From Patescibacteria group bacterium (GTDB lineage: Bacteria > Patescibacteriota > Minisyncoccia > Portnoybacterales > GWB1-42-6): a stretch of 26,522 bases of DNA. The notes beneath the pieces are model-generated. The model was not told the DNA's origin, searched no databases, and worked only from the letters and a program-made list of their open reading frames with translations. Where the stretch lies: the NCBI GenBank assembly GCA_018818145.1, contig JAHIST010000082.1, positions 1 through 26,522 of the forward strand, in the 5' to 3' direction. Positions within the stretch are counted from its first letter, which is position 1, and each line of letters opens with the position of its first letter. Positions 1 to 6,366 of the stretch are shown piece after piece. The translations under genes and the position numbers were made by a program.

Positions 1-1
1 C

Positions 2-85
2 ACCACCAAAGATGAAATACGCAAATATGTCAGGGAGCAGAAAGATAGGTTTGATAAGCTTGCCAAACAGCAAAAACTTTTGTAA
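2..85 (+). CDS. 3' end of an unidentified protein (partial)
   Basis: An open frame enters from the left edge and ends at TAA (83-85), giving 27 residues that are mostly charged (TTKDEIRKY... ending KQQKLL). The fragment is too short to recognise. Its helical, Lys/Arg/Gln-rich composition is compatible with a cytoplasmic protein tail. A GC-rich hairpin follows 25 nt downstream. Confidence 0.5.
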   Translation, partial: TTKDEIRKYVREQKDRFDKLAKQQKLL

Positions 86-110
86 CCACCACGGTCGGAT
101 GGAGAGAAAT

Positions 111-132
111 CCCCGCCGCTCCGTCGGCGGGG
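111..132. repeat. GC-rich hairpin, possible terminator of the upstream gene
   Basis: The arms CCCCGCCG (111-118) and CGGCGGGG (125-132) are perfectly complementary around a 6-nt loop. Only a weak T-run follows (TAGTTTAAT), so this is either a poor intrinsic terminator or one of the palindromic repeats that litter the window. Confidence 0.5.
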
Positions 133-156
133 TAGTTTAATAAAAACATGATTAAT

Positions 157-225
157 ATGGAAAATTTAATTAAAATCAGCGATTATCTCTGGCCCCATAG
201 TAGAGCAAAGCTCACTACGGGGTAA
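157..225 (+). pseudogene. Short ORF resembling a displaced rtcB 5' end
   Basis: ATG 157 opens a 22-codon ORF whose first residues, MENLIKISDYLW, look like the normal beginning of a bacterial RtcB (compare NEYLWEIPK at residues 11-19 of the rtcB product just downstream). After TGG 190-192 the frame enters a 34-nt block (193-226) containing a hairpin and stops at TAA 223. Directly after the block comes GAA ATT CCT (Glu-Ile-Pro), already in the rtcB frame. Removing 193-226 would join DYLW to EIP and to the annotated ATG of rtcB. I infer a hairpin insertion into an old start region plus a partial duplication. It is probably not an independent gene. Confidence 0.4.
193..222. repeat. Palindromic insertion just upstream of rtcB
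   Basis: The arms read CCCCATAGTAGAGC (193-206) and GCTCACTACGGGG (210-222), complementary apart from small bulges, around an AAA loop. The block splits a DYLW/EIP reading frame (see the displaced rtcB 5' end). Confidence 0.6.
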
Positions 226-235
226 AGAAATTCCT

Positions 236-1669
236 ATGCTGACCAAAAAAGACATTATCAAAAAAAATGAATATCTGTGGGAAATACCCAAGTTGTTTAG
301 AGCCGATATGCGCGTGCCAGCGCGAATTTACGTTGATGAAAAATTACTGCAAAAAGTTTTTGCCGACCGCTCGCTTGAGCAGCTGGTTAATGTGGCAACC
401 TTGCCCGGGATAATTAATCACGCGCTGGCCATGCCCGATATTCATGAAGGTTATGGTTTTCCGATTGGCGGCGTGGCGGCGATGGATATGGATGAAGGGA
501 TAATTTCCCCGGGCGGCGTTGGTTATGATATTAACTGCGGCGTGCGGCTTTTGGCTTCGCAGATTAAATTCTCCGATCTGCAAAAATATACGGCAGTTTT
601 GTTGGAAGGGTTATTGCGCGGCGTGCCTTCCGGCGTTGGCCGAGGCGGCGGGATTAAGCTGGATAAATCTTCGCTGAAAAATGTTTTGGAAAAAGGCGTC
701 AAATATGTGGTTGAAAAAGGTTACGGCGTGGCTCAAGACATTGAACATTGTGAAGAACAGGGGACTATGTCGGGAGCACTTGATGAGGCAGTTTCAGCCA
801 AGGCCAAAGAGCGGGGAAGCGATCAGCTGGGAACATTGGGGGCGGGCAATCATTTTTTGGAAGTGCAGAAAGTTGAGGAAATTTTTGATGAAGAGGTTGC
901 CAGTATTTTTGGTCTTTTCAAGGATCAGGTTACGGTTGCGATTCATTGCGGCTCGCGCGGCCTGGGGCATCAGGTGGCAACGGATTACGTTGGCCTAATG
1001 CTTCGCGTCGCCGCCAAATATAAAATCAAACTGGCTGATCCAGAATTGGCTTGCGCGCCGATCGCTTCGCAGGAAGGCCGTAATTATTTTGCGGCTATGG
1101 CTGGCGCCGCAAATTTCGCCTGGGCTAATCGTCAGCTTATAACTCATTCAGTTAGAAAAATTTGGCAGAAGGTTTTGGGTTCTTCGGCGGGCCCGGAATT
1201 ATCTTTGATTTATGATGTTGCCCACAACATCGCCAAATTTGAAAAGTTTGAAAACCAGGAGATTTGTGTTCATCGCAAAGGCGCTACGCGGGCGTTGGGA
1301 CCGGGCAGGCAGGAACTGCCCAAAAAATACCAATTGCTTGGTCAGCCGGTTTTAATTCCCGGCACCATGGGCACAGCGTCCTATGTATTGGTTGGCACTC
1401 AAAAAGCAGAAGAAACTTTTTATTCGGTTTGCCACGGCGCCGGACGGGTCTTGAGCCGTCATGCGGCTATTCGCGCTCGCTCGGGGCAAGCCGTCAAAAA
1501 GGAGCTGGAGGAGCAGGGCATCGTGGTGCGCTCGCTTTCGCCGCGCAGCTTGGCCGAAGAAGCGCCGCTGGCTTACAAAGACATTAAAAATGTGGTTGAG
1601 GTGATTGAAAAAGCCGGCTTGGCAAAAAAAGTGGCCAGATTAAGGCCAATGGGCGTGATGAAGGGATAA
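236..1669 (+). CDS. rtcB: RtcB family RNA-splicing ligase
   Basis: This is a 477-aa RtcB, a GTP- and Mn-dependent ligase that joins 2',3'-cyclic phosphate (or 3'-phosphate) ends to 5'-OH ends in RNA repair or tRNA splicing. The family motifs are all present: MPDIHEGYGFPIGG (about 66-79), GGVGYDINCGVRLL (about 93-106, with the metal-binding Cys101), GAGNHFLEVQ (about 202), HCGSRG (about 237), HNIAKFE (about 331), HRKGATRA (about 346, the expected guanylylated His) and CHGAGR (about 400). Length is normal for the family. ATG 236 has no convincing Shine-Dalgarno sequence, and codons GAA ATT CCT just before it continue in frame. The native start may therefore have been longer before a hairpin inserted at 193-226. 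A 38-codon ORF and a beta-CASP nuclease follow, so an RNA-processing grouping is plausible. Confidence 0.95.
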   Translation: MLTKKDIIKKNEYLWEIPKLFRADMRVPARIYVDEKLLQKVFADRSLEQLVNVATLPGIINHALAMPDIHEGYGFPIGGVAAMDMDEGIISPGGVGYDINCGVRLLASQIKFSDLQKYTAVLLEGLLRGVPSGVGRGGGIKLDKSSLKNVLEKGVKYVVEKGYGVAQDIEHCEEQGTMSGALDEAVSAKAKERGSDQLGTLGAGNHFLEVQKVEEIFDEEVASIFGLFKDQVTVAIHCGSRGLGHQVATDYVGLMLRVAAKYKIKLADPELACAPIASQEGRNYFAAMAGAANFAWANRQLITHSVRKIWQKVLGSSAGPELSLIYDVAHNIAKFEKFENQEICVHRKGATRALGPGRQELPKKYQLLGQPVLIPGTMGTASYVLVGTQKAEETFYSVCHGAGRVLSRHAAIRARSGQAVKKELEEQGIVVRSLSPRSLAEEAPLAYKDIKNVVEVIEKAGLAKKVARLRPMGVMKG

Positions 1670-1692
1670 AAAACAAAAGGCCTATTAAATGG

Positions 1693-1698
1693 TATAAT
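1693..1698 (+). promoter_or_regulatory. Candidate -10 box (TATAAT)
   Basis: A perfect TATAAT lies 22 nt before the ATG of the small basic ORF at 1721. No good -35 hexamer is visible at the usual spacing, so the call rests on the -10 alone. Confidence 0.4.
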
Positions 1699-1720
1699 AA
1701 AGTCGGATTTATTTTTTAAA

Positions 1721-1837
1721 ATGAAAAACTATTCGCGAGCCAGAGCGGGGAGGGGCAAGACGGCTTATCGCACGCCCAGCGTTTTTAGGTATCAAAAGCA
1801 TTTAAAAGTGATGAGGGTAAAAAGCAAAAAGATATGA
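1721..1837 (+). CDS. 38-aa highly basic peptide overlapping the beta-CASP gene
   Basis: The ATG 1721 frame encodes 38 residues beginning MKNYSRARAGRGKTAYRTPS and ending VMRVKSKKI. About a third are Arg or Lys and very few are acidic. It is not a ribosomal protein I recognise, although the composition suggests RNA or DNA binding. Its TGA stop (1835-1837) overlaps the ATG of the next gene (1834-1836) as ATGA, the classic arrangement for translational coupling, and a TATAAT sits upstream. Those two features favour a real gene over noise. It could instead be a leader ORF whose translation opens the nuclease start. Confidence 0.5.
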   Translation: MKNYSRARAGRGKTAYRTPSVFRYQKHLKVMRVKSKKI

Positions 1838-3216
1838 AACTACATTTTTTTGGAGGAGCTGGTTGCGTGACGGGTGTTAATTATCTGCTGGAAACCGACC
1901 AAGGAAAATTTTTAATTGACTGCGGGCTTTTTCAGGGCGAGAAAAAACTGGAAGATAAAAATTCCGAGCCGTTCGTCTATGACGCGGCCGAAATTAAGGC
2001 GGTTTTAGTCACCCATCCTCACCTTGACCACATCGGCCGTCTGCCCCAGCTCGTTAAAGCCGGTTTCAGAGGAAAAATTTTTGCCACACCGCCCACGGTT
2101 GATTTCACTCGTGTCATCTTGGAAGACAGCGCCAAAGTGTTGCAGGAGAAAGCGCGAAAAGCAGGCATTGTGCCGTTTTTTTCCCAGATAGAGGTTGATG
2201 AAGTAATGCAGCTTTTTGTCAGAGCCGACTATTATCAAAAAACTAAACTAGCCGATGATATTTTTTTTACTTTTTATGAAGCCGGCCATGTTTTGGGCTC
2301 CGCGATTATAGAAATTGAAGCCCAGGGACAAAAAATAGTTTTTTCCGGCGATCTGGGGCACCCGCCCGCCCCCCTGCTGCGGCCGCCTGATTTTTTAGAA
2401 GAAGCCGATTATGTGCTGGTTGAATCAACTTACGGCGACAGAACCCATGAATCATCGGATCAGTGCAAAGAGCTGATTGAAAATGTGGTTGAGGAGACAA
2501 TTGATCGGGGCGGCGTGCTGCTGATTCCCAGCTTCGCGCTGGAGCGGACACAGCAGCTGCTCTATCATTTAAACGAATTGGTTGAACACAAACGCATACC
2601 TGTAGTGCCGGTTTTTGTGGATAGCCCTTTGGCTTCGCGGGCGACCCAGGTATACGAAAAATACCGGCAGTATTACAATAAAGAAACCACTCTTGAAATT
2701 GAGGGCGGCGATGATATTTTTAATTTTCCCGGTCTGCGCGTGACTCATAGTTCCGAGGAATCAAAAAATATCAACAAGGTAAAGCCGCCAAAAATTATTA
2801 TTGCCGGTTCTGGTATGTCGCAGGGCGGCCGGATTTTACACCACGAAGCTTTATATCTGGGCGATCCCAAGACTACCATTCTTTTTGTGACCTATCAGGC
2901 AGTCGGGACGTTGGGCAGAAAAATATTTGACGGAGAAAAAAAGATTAAAATTTTGGACCAAGAGGTGGAAATTAGGGCCAGAATTGAAAGGATTTCCGGT
3001 TATTCTTCGCACGCTGACCAGAGTTTTTTGATGGATTGGCTGCGCAATTTTCAAAAGCCCTGCTACAGTGACGGCGACAAAGGATGTCACTTAATCAAAA
3101 AGATTTTTGTGGTTCAGGGTGAAGAAAAACCATCCGCCACCCTGGCTGGATTAATCCGCGATGAGCTTGGCATTGAAGCTGTTCAGCCAAAAATGGGAGA
3201 GGTGGCAGAGCTTTAG
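1834..3216 (+). CDS. Beta-CASP metallo-beta-lactamase-fold ribonuclease (CPSF/RNase J-like)
   Basis: This 460-aa protein has the metallo-beta-lactamase plus beta-CASP architecture of CPSF73/Ysh1-type RNA endonucleases and exonucleases. The N-terminal strand pair MKLHFFGGAG...LIDCG is followed by the zinc motif HPHLDH at residues 61-66, the GHVLGSA histidine near 150, FSGDLGH near 171, then a beta-CASP insert. The C-terminal RMMBL part contains the conserved ISGYSSHADQ histidine near 390. It is the usual size for bacterial YSH1-like proteins and shorter than RNase J. It is expected to be cytoplasmic and to act in mRNA decay or RNA end processing. The start is coupled to the preceding basic ORF by ATGA. 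The exact substrate cannot be read from sequence. Confidence 0.92.
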   Translation: MKLHFFGGAGCVTGVNYLLETDQGKFLIDCGLFQGEKKLEDKNSEPFVYDAAEIKAVLVTHPHLDHIGRLPQLVKAGFRGKIFATPPTVDFTRVILEDSAKVLQEKARKAGIVPFFSQIEVDEVMQLFVRADYYQKTKLADDIFFTFYEAGHVLGSAIIEIEAQGQKIVFSGDLGHPPAPLLRPPDFLEEADYVLVESTYGDRTHESSDQCKELIENVVEETIDRGGVLLIPSFALERTQQLLYHLNELVEHKRIPVVPVFVDSPLASRATQVYEKYRQYYNKETTLEIEGGDDIFNFPGLRVTHSSEESKNINKVKPPKIIIAGSGMSQGGRILHHEALYLGDPKTTILFVTYQAVGTLGRKIFDGEKKIKILDQEVEIRARIERISGYSSHADQSFLMDWLRNFQKPCYSDGDKGCHLIKKIFVVQGEEKPSATLAGLIRDELGIEAVQPKMGEVAEL

Positions 3217-3429
3217 AGAGGATACGGGTTTTTCCATTTGACCCCGCACCTTTTCCGTCCAAAAATTTTGTAATATCTTTTCTGTAAGGCGAAGCCGCCT
3301 AACGGCTAACACCAAAATCAAACAAAGAATTTGGATAGAAAAGGTGCGGGGTTTGATAAAATATAAATTTTAGCTTAAAATATAGAGTATTAAACTTTAG
3401 AGTCTTGCATCTATATTTTGTCTTCGCTC
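3217..3429. repeat. Intergenic long-stem palindromic element (arms 3241-3254 / 3339-3352)
   Basis: The 14-nt arms ACCCCGCACCTTTT and AAAAGGTGCGGGGT are perfect inverted repeats about 84 nt apart. Pairing continues inward imperfectly (TCCAAAAATTTTG against CAAAGAATTTGGA), and a small GGCG-AAGC-CGCC hairpin lies in the loop. No ORF or tRNA fits here. The region is best read as a mobile-type palindromic repeat between the beta-CASP and SLOG genes. AT-rich sequence at 3355-3415 may hold the next promoter, but no clear hexamer pair was found. Confidence 0.65.
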
Positions 3430-3457
3430 GGACAATATGCCTGCTGGCGCATTGTCC
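3430..3457. repeat. Palindrome GGACAAT...ATTGTCC at the SLOG gene start
   Basis: The arms GGACAAT (3430-3436) and ATTGTCC (3451-3457) flank a smaller GC/GC-paired core. The first possible ATG of the downstream gene (3437) lies inside this palindrome, which argues for the next in-frame ATG (3482) as the native start. Confidence 0.55.
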
Positions 3458-3481
3458 TCACTAGCCAAAATTAAAAAAACA

Positions 3482-4087
3482 ATGCCAGAATTAGCTAAAA
3501 GCCATCTTAAATACAAAATTTGTGTTTCCGGCGCGGCCCGGACGGATTGCTGTGCGTCCGGCACAATGGAAAAAACTAAGGAGTTGGCGCGCCAGATTGT
3601 TAAACAAGGAGGCGTGGTTTTGACCGGCGCCACCACCGGCGTGCCCTACTGGGCGGCAATTGGCGTCAAAGAAGCAGGGGGTATCTGTATCGGTTTTTCC
3701 CCGGCAGCTTCGGAAGCATCGCATGTTAAAACCTATCATTTGCCGACAGACTATCATGATATAATTATTTATACGGGTTTTGAGTATTCCGGCCGGAATT
3801 TAATTTTAACGAGAGCTTCCGACGCAGTCGTTATTGTTTGCGGTCGACTGGGAACACTTAACGAATTTACCATTGCCTTTGAAGACAAAAAGCCAATCGG
3901 CATTTTAACCGGCACGGGCGGGATGGCAGATCAGTTGAAAGAAATAGTGGCTAAGGGCAATCGCGGTTCAGGAAAAATTATCTATGACGAGGACCCGGAA
4001 AAATTAATCGCTAGGCTTGTTGAAATGATTAAAAAAGAAAAGGACATTGATGTGGAATTTTCTCCGGGAAAGGGAGGAGGAGAATAA
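3482..4087 (+). CDS. SLOG/LOG-superfamily Rossmann protein (TIGR00725-like)
   Basis: About 201 aa from ATG 3482 (216 aa if ATG 3437 is used). It is a Rossmann-type nucleotide-binding protein of the LOG/SLOG superfamily, which includes cytokinin-activating phosphoribohydrolases and molybdenum-cofactor-carrier-like proteins. It begins with a beta strand and glycine loop (YKICVSGAA), then GGVVLTGATTGVPYWAA, and carries CGRLGTLNEF, the counterpart of the family PGGxGTxxE motif with the acidic residue retained. A C-terminal helix rich in Lys and Glu and a Gly-rich tail (GKGGGE) follow. I chose ATG 3482 because the upstream extension is encoded by a palindromic repeat. Nucleotide monophosphate hydrolysis is possible, but the substrate is not readable. 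Confidence 0.8.
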   Translation: MPELAKSHLKYKICVSGAARTDCCASGTMEKTKELARQIVKQGGVVLTGATTGVPYWAAIGVKEAGGICIGFSPAASEASHVKTYHLPTDYHDIIIYTGFEYSGRNLILTRASDAVVIVCGRLGTLNEFTIAFEDKKPIGILTGTGGMADQLKEIVAKGNRGSGKIIYDEDPEKLIARLVEMIKKEKDIDVEFSPGKGGGE

Positions 4088-4110
4088 ACTAAAATTGAAA
4101 AAATAATCCA

Positions 4111-4341
4111 GCCCCGCTCAAATTTTGCGAGGCTTGAGAATGGCAGACCGCTCCCCGAACCAAAACGCTTCACGTTTGGTACGGGGCAGGGCGCCCCCAT
4201 TAATTGGGCTACTTGCCCCGTACTTAAATCCGAAGGATTTATAGTGCGGGGTTCGCTCGCGCGGTCTGCGAGCAGAATTGTCATTTAATTTAAAAATAAC
4301 AATTTTAATTGCGATAGCGATTGGCAAAATTTGAGCGGGGC
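4111..4341. repeat. 231-nt nested palindromic element (hairpins within hairpins)
   Basis: The outer arms, 18 nt and perfect, are 4111-4128 (GCCCCGCTCAAATTTTGC) and 4324-4341. Inside are a 9-nt perfect pair GCAGACCGC/GCGGTCTGC (4143-4151/4261-4269), a palindrome 4153-4187 (CCCCG...CGGGG around a CAAAACG/CGTTTGG stem), a 10-nt pair GTACGGGGCA/TGCCCCGTAC (4179-4188/4214-4223) and a TAAATCC/GGATTTA hairpin (about 4224-4241). Some arms overlap, so alternative folds compete. No coding potential beyond shadows. I read it as palindromic elements inserted into one another. Confidence 0.75.
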
Positions 4342-4402
4342 GCTCATTTTTGTAGCTGTTCGCTTCGCTTGCAGACAAAAATGGCGAAAGGGGGTGAGAA
4401 AT

Positions 4403-4660
4403 ATGGCGGAAGAAAAATTAATTGGTAAAATTTCTCATTACTACAACAATATCGGCGTGGGTATTATTGAGCTGACCGATAAATTAGCAAGAGGCGAAAA
4501 GATTCACGTTAAGGGCTCAAGCACCGATTTTGAACAAGCGGTTGATTCAATGCAAGTTGAGCACGAGGAAATTGAGGCGGCCAAAACCGGCGATGCGGTT
4601 GGCTTAAAAGTTGCCCAGAAGGTAAAAGAGGGCGATGAGGTTTATAGGGTTTTAGAATAG
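4403..4660 (+). CDS. Stand-alone EF-Tu domain-2-like protein (translation elongation factor-like)
   Basis: This 85-aa protein starts at ATG 4403, directly after a GGGGGTGAG purine tract, the best Shine-Dalgarno-like signal nearby. It resembles the OB/beta-barrel domain 2 of EF-Tu and of U32-peptidase C-termini: GKISHYYNNIGVGIIEL, then GEKIHVKG, a DSMQVEHEEIEAAKTGDAVGLKV block typical of translational GTPase domain 2, and KEGDEVYRV. There is no GTPase domain, so it is not a factor by itself. Small proteins of this kind are widespread in CPR bacteria and archaea and usually annotated only as elongation factor-like. Role unknown. An RNA- or ribosome-binding accessory is my inference. Confidence 0.8.
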   Translation: MAEEKLIGKISHYYNNIGVGIIELTDKLARGEKIHVKGSSTDFEQAVDSMQVEHEEIEAAKTGDAVGLKVAQKVKEGDEVYRVLE

Positions 4661-4693
4661 TAAAATGGTTTTGCTTTTAGTCGGGGTATATAT

Positions 4694-4765
4694 TATTTAT
4701 ATTCGTATGGGCGTCGCCTGCGCGAGCAGAGTCCAAGGAGCGGAGCAAGGTTGCGCTTTTCGCAT
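4694..4765. repeat. Palindromic element in the 5' leader of the two-TM gene (TTCGTATG...CGCATAC)
   Basis: The ends ATTCGTATG and CGCATAC are near-complementary, and the interior is GC-rich (GGGCGTCGCCTGCGCGAGC). It sits between an AT-rich promoter-like stretch (TATATATTATTTATATT) and the start codon at 4774. A similar element with the same ends precedes the ileS-like gene at 26368-26440. Confidence 0.55.
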
Positions 4766-4773
4766 ACAATAAA

Positions 4774-5019
4774 ATGGAAGAGCAAAAAATTTCTAACGAC
4801 AAGCCGGTTATTTCTTCTGCCAGAAAGTGGTTGTGGCTGGGAATAGCCGTCGCCTTAATTAATCCTATTTTTGCCGGTTTAATTCTGGGAGCGGCTTATT
4901 TGACCGAACCGGAATTGAAGCAAGCCGGCAGGATTGTGGCAATCATTTCTATTTTATGGGGCGCGGTTTTGCTTTATTTAATTCGCCAAAATTTTTCAGT
5001 TAATCCTTTATTAATGTAG
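4774..5019 (+). CDS. Small two-TM membrane protein, unknown function
   Basis: This 81-aa protein has a short polar N-terminus (MEEQKISNDKPVISSARKW) and two hydrophobic segments, about residues 19-42 (LWLGIAVALINPIFAGLILGA) and 51-69 (AGRIVAIISILWGAVLLYL), separated by a short charged loop (TEPELKQ). That predicts a helical hairpin in the cytoplasmic membrane with both ends on the same side. No family motif is recognised. The start has no Shine-Dalgarno sequence and follows a palindromic leader element. It lies upstream of a permease, but the roughly 180-nt repeat-filled gap makes a shared operon uncertain. Confidence 0.7.
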   Translation: MEEQKISNDKPVISSARKWLWLGIAVALINPIFAGLILGAAYLTEPELKQAGRIVAIISILWGAVLLYLIRQNFSVNPLLM

Positions 5020-5084
5020 AGAGTCGGGGAGAGTATGCGAGAAACAACTTTTGGCGATTTTTCTAATTTTTTTCAATTACAAAA

Positions 5085-5209
5085 TCAATAAGCTCCGCGC
5101 AGTTCGGCGTATAAATCAGCGTAGTTCAGCGGAGACTTTATCGTAGAACAACGCGGGACAGAACGCAGAATAACGCGAAAGATACATTTATTATATGATT
5201 TAATGTATC
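5085..5209. repeat. Period-10 palindromic repeat upstream of the permease
   Basis: The left half carries GCGT/GCG-type units about every 10 nt (CGCGCAGTTCGGCGTATAAA, then TCAGCGTAGTTCAGCGGA). The right half carries the complementary ACGC units (ACAACGCGGGACAGAACGCA, then GAATAACGCG). A separate inverted repeat GATACATT/AATGTATC (5181-5188/5202-5209) surrounds a TATGAT and the first ATG of the permease. Confidence 0.6.
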
Positions 5210-5217
5210 TTAAAATA

Positions 5218-6366
5218 ATGAGTCTTTTTAAAGAATATAAATTTTTGTGCGCGGTGGCTGTTTTGATTGGCATGATTGTGGGCGCCGGCACTTTCGGCAT
5301 CCCTTATGTTTTTTCGCAAACCGGATTTATTATCGGCTTTTTTTATTTACTGGCAATTGGTCTGGCGGTACTTGTTGTCCATTTATTTTTTGGCGAGATA
5401 GTTTTGCGGACAAATCAGCCGCACCGGCTTGTCGGCTACGCGGCAAAATATTTGGGTCCGTTGGCTAAAAAAATTGCCGCCGGAACAGTTCTATTTGAAT
5501 ACTACGGGGCTTTGCTGGTCTATCTGATTTTGGGCGGGCAGTTTTTGGCAATTGTTTTTAGCCCTCTGCTGGAAAGGCAGGAAACAGTCTGGGTGCTGAT
5601 TTTTTTTGCCCTGGGCGCCTTCGGCATCTTTTTGCGGCTTAGCGTCTTAGCCAGAAACGAACTTTTTATGACAGCTTTTCTTTTGCTGGCGGTGATTCTT
5701 TTATTGATAAAAGGGGCGCCTTTAATCCAGATGGCAAATTTGGGCACTGTAAATTTTAGCAAGTTTTTTTTGCCCTACGGCGTAATTTTATTTGCCATGG
5801 CCGGTTCGGCCGCGATTCCGGAAATGCGTCAGATTCTGCGGGGGCAGGAAAAGAAATTAAAGTCCGCCATTTTTTGGGGCACGTTTATTCCGGCGATTTT
5901 ATATTTTCTTTTTGCGCTGGTGGTGGTGGGCATTACCGGCTCAGGGACAACGCCCGAGGCGATTGAGGGGCTGGTGCCGCATCTTGGCAGAGGGATGATA
6001 ATACTGGGAGCGATTTTTGGTTTTTTTGCTGTCTACACTTCCTTTTTGGTGTTGGGCGTCGCTATTAAAAAAATTTATCAGCACGATTATAGAATAAAGG
6101 GCCGCTGGGCTTTTCTTTTGGCCTGCGTCATTCCGCTGGCGGCATATCTGGCCGGCGTGAAAAATTTTATTTTGGTTATCGGTTTCATCGGCGCGGTGCT
6201 GAGCGGGCTGGACGGCATTTTGACGATTTTAATTTATTTTAAAGCGCGACGTGAAGGCGACCGCCAGCCGGAATATCGGCTGCCTTGGGCCAGATTATTG
6301 GGAATTTCAATAATTTTTCTCTTCGCTTTGGGCATTATTTATCAGTTTGCTTATATTTCTAGATAG
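5218..6366 (+). CDS. Amino-acid permease, aromatic/hydroxy amino-acid type (APC-like fold)
   Basis: About 382 aa with some 11 hydrophobic segments. The first TM carries the unwound-helix glycine motif IGMIVGAGTFGIPYVF, diagnostic of the APC/HAAAP superfamily of proton- or sodium-coupled amino-acid transporters. Later segments include GEIVLRTNQPHRLVGYAAKYLG, FAMAGSAAIPEM (TM6-like, with the conserved small residues) and a C-terminal pair ending in a basic loop (KARREGDRQPEYRLP). Expected role: amino-acid import across the cytoplasmic membrane, likely important for a nutritionally dependent cell. I prefer ATG 5218 (MSLFKEYKF); ATG 5203 lies only 3 nt after a TATGAT box and inside an inverted repeat. 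The stop TAG abuts the ATG of the next gene (TAGATG), so the two are probably co-translated. Confidence 0.88.
   Translation: MSLFKEYKFLCAVAVLIGMIVGAGTFGIPYVFSQTGFIIGFFYLLAIGLAVLVVHLFFGEIVLRTNQPHRLVGYAAKYLGPLAKKIAAGTVLFEYYGALLVYLILGGQFLAIVFSPLLERQETVWVLIFFALGAFGIFLRLSVLARNELFMTAFLLLAVILLLIKGAPLIQMANLGTVNFSKFFLPYGVILFAMAGSAAIPEMRQILRGQEKKLKSAIFWGTFIPAILYFLFALVVVGITGSGTTPEAIEGLVPHLGRGMIILGAIFGFFAVYTSFLVLGVAIKKIYQHDYRIKGRWAFLLACVIPLAAYLAGVKNFILVIGFIGAVLSGLDGILTILIYFKARREGDRQPEYRLPWARLLGISIIFLFALGIIYQFAYISR

Noticed and set aside
2..85. Naming the partial left-edge gene
   Set aside because: Twenty-seven charged residues without a motif do not support any family.
681..998. 105-codon ORF inside rtcB in another frame
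   Set aside because: It is a shadow of rtcB: all RtcB motifs are in the main frame and this one has Trp/Arg-rich random composition.
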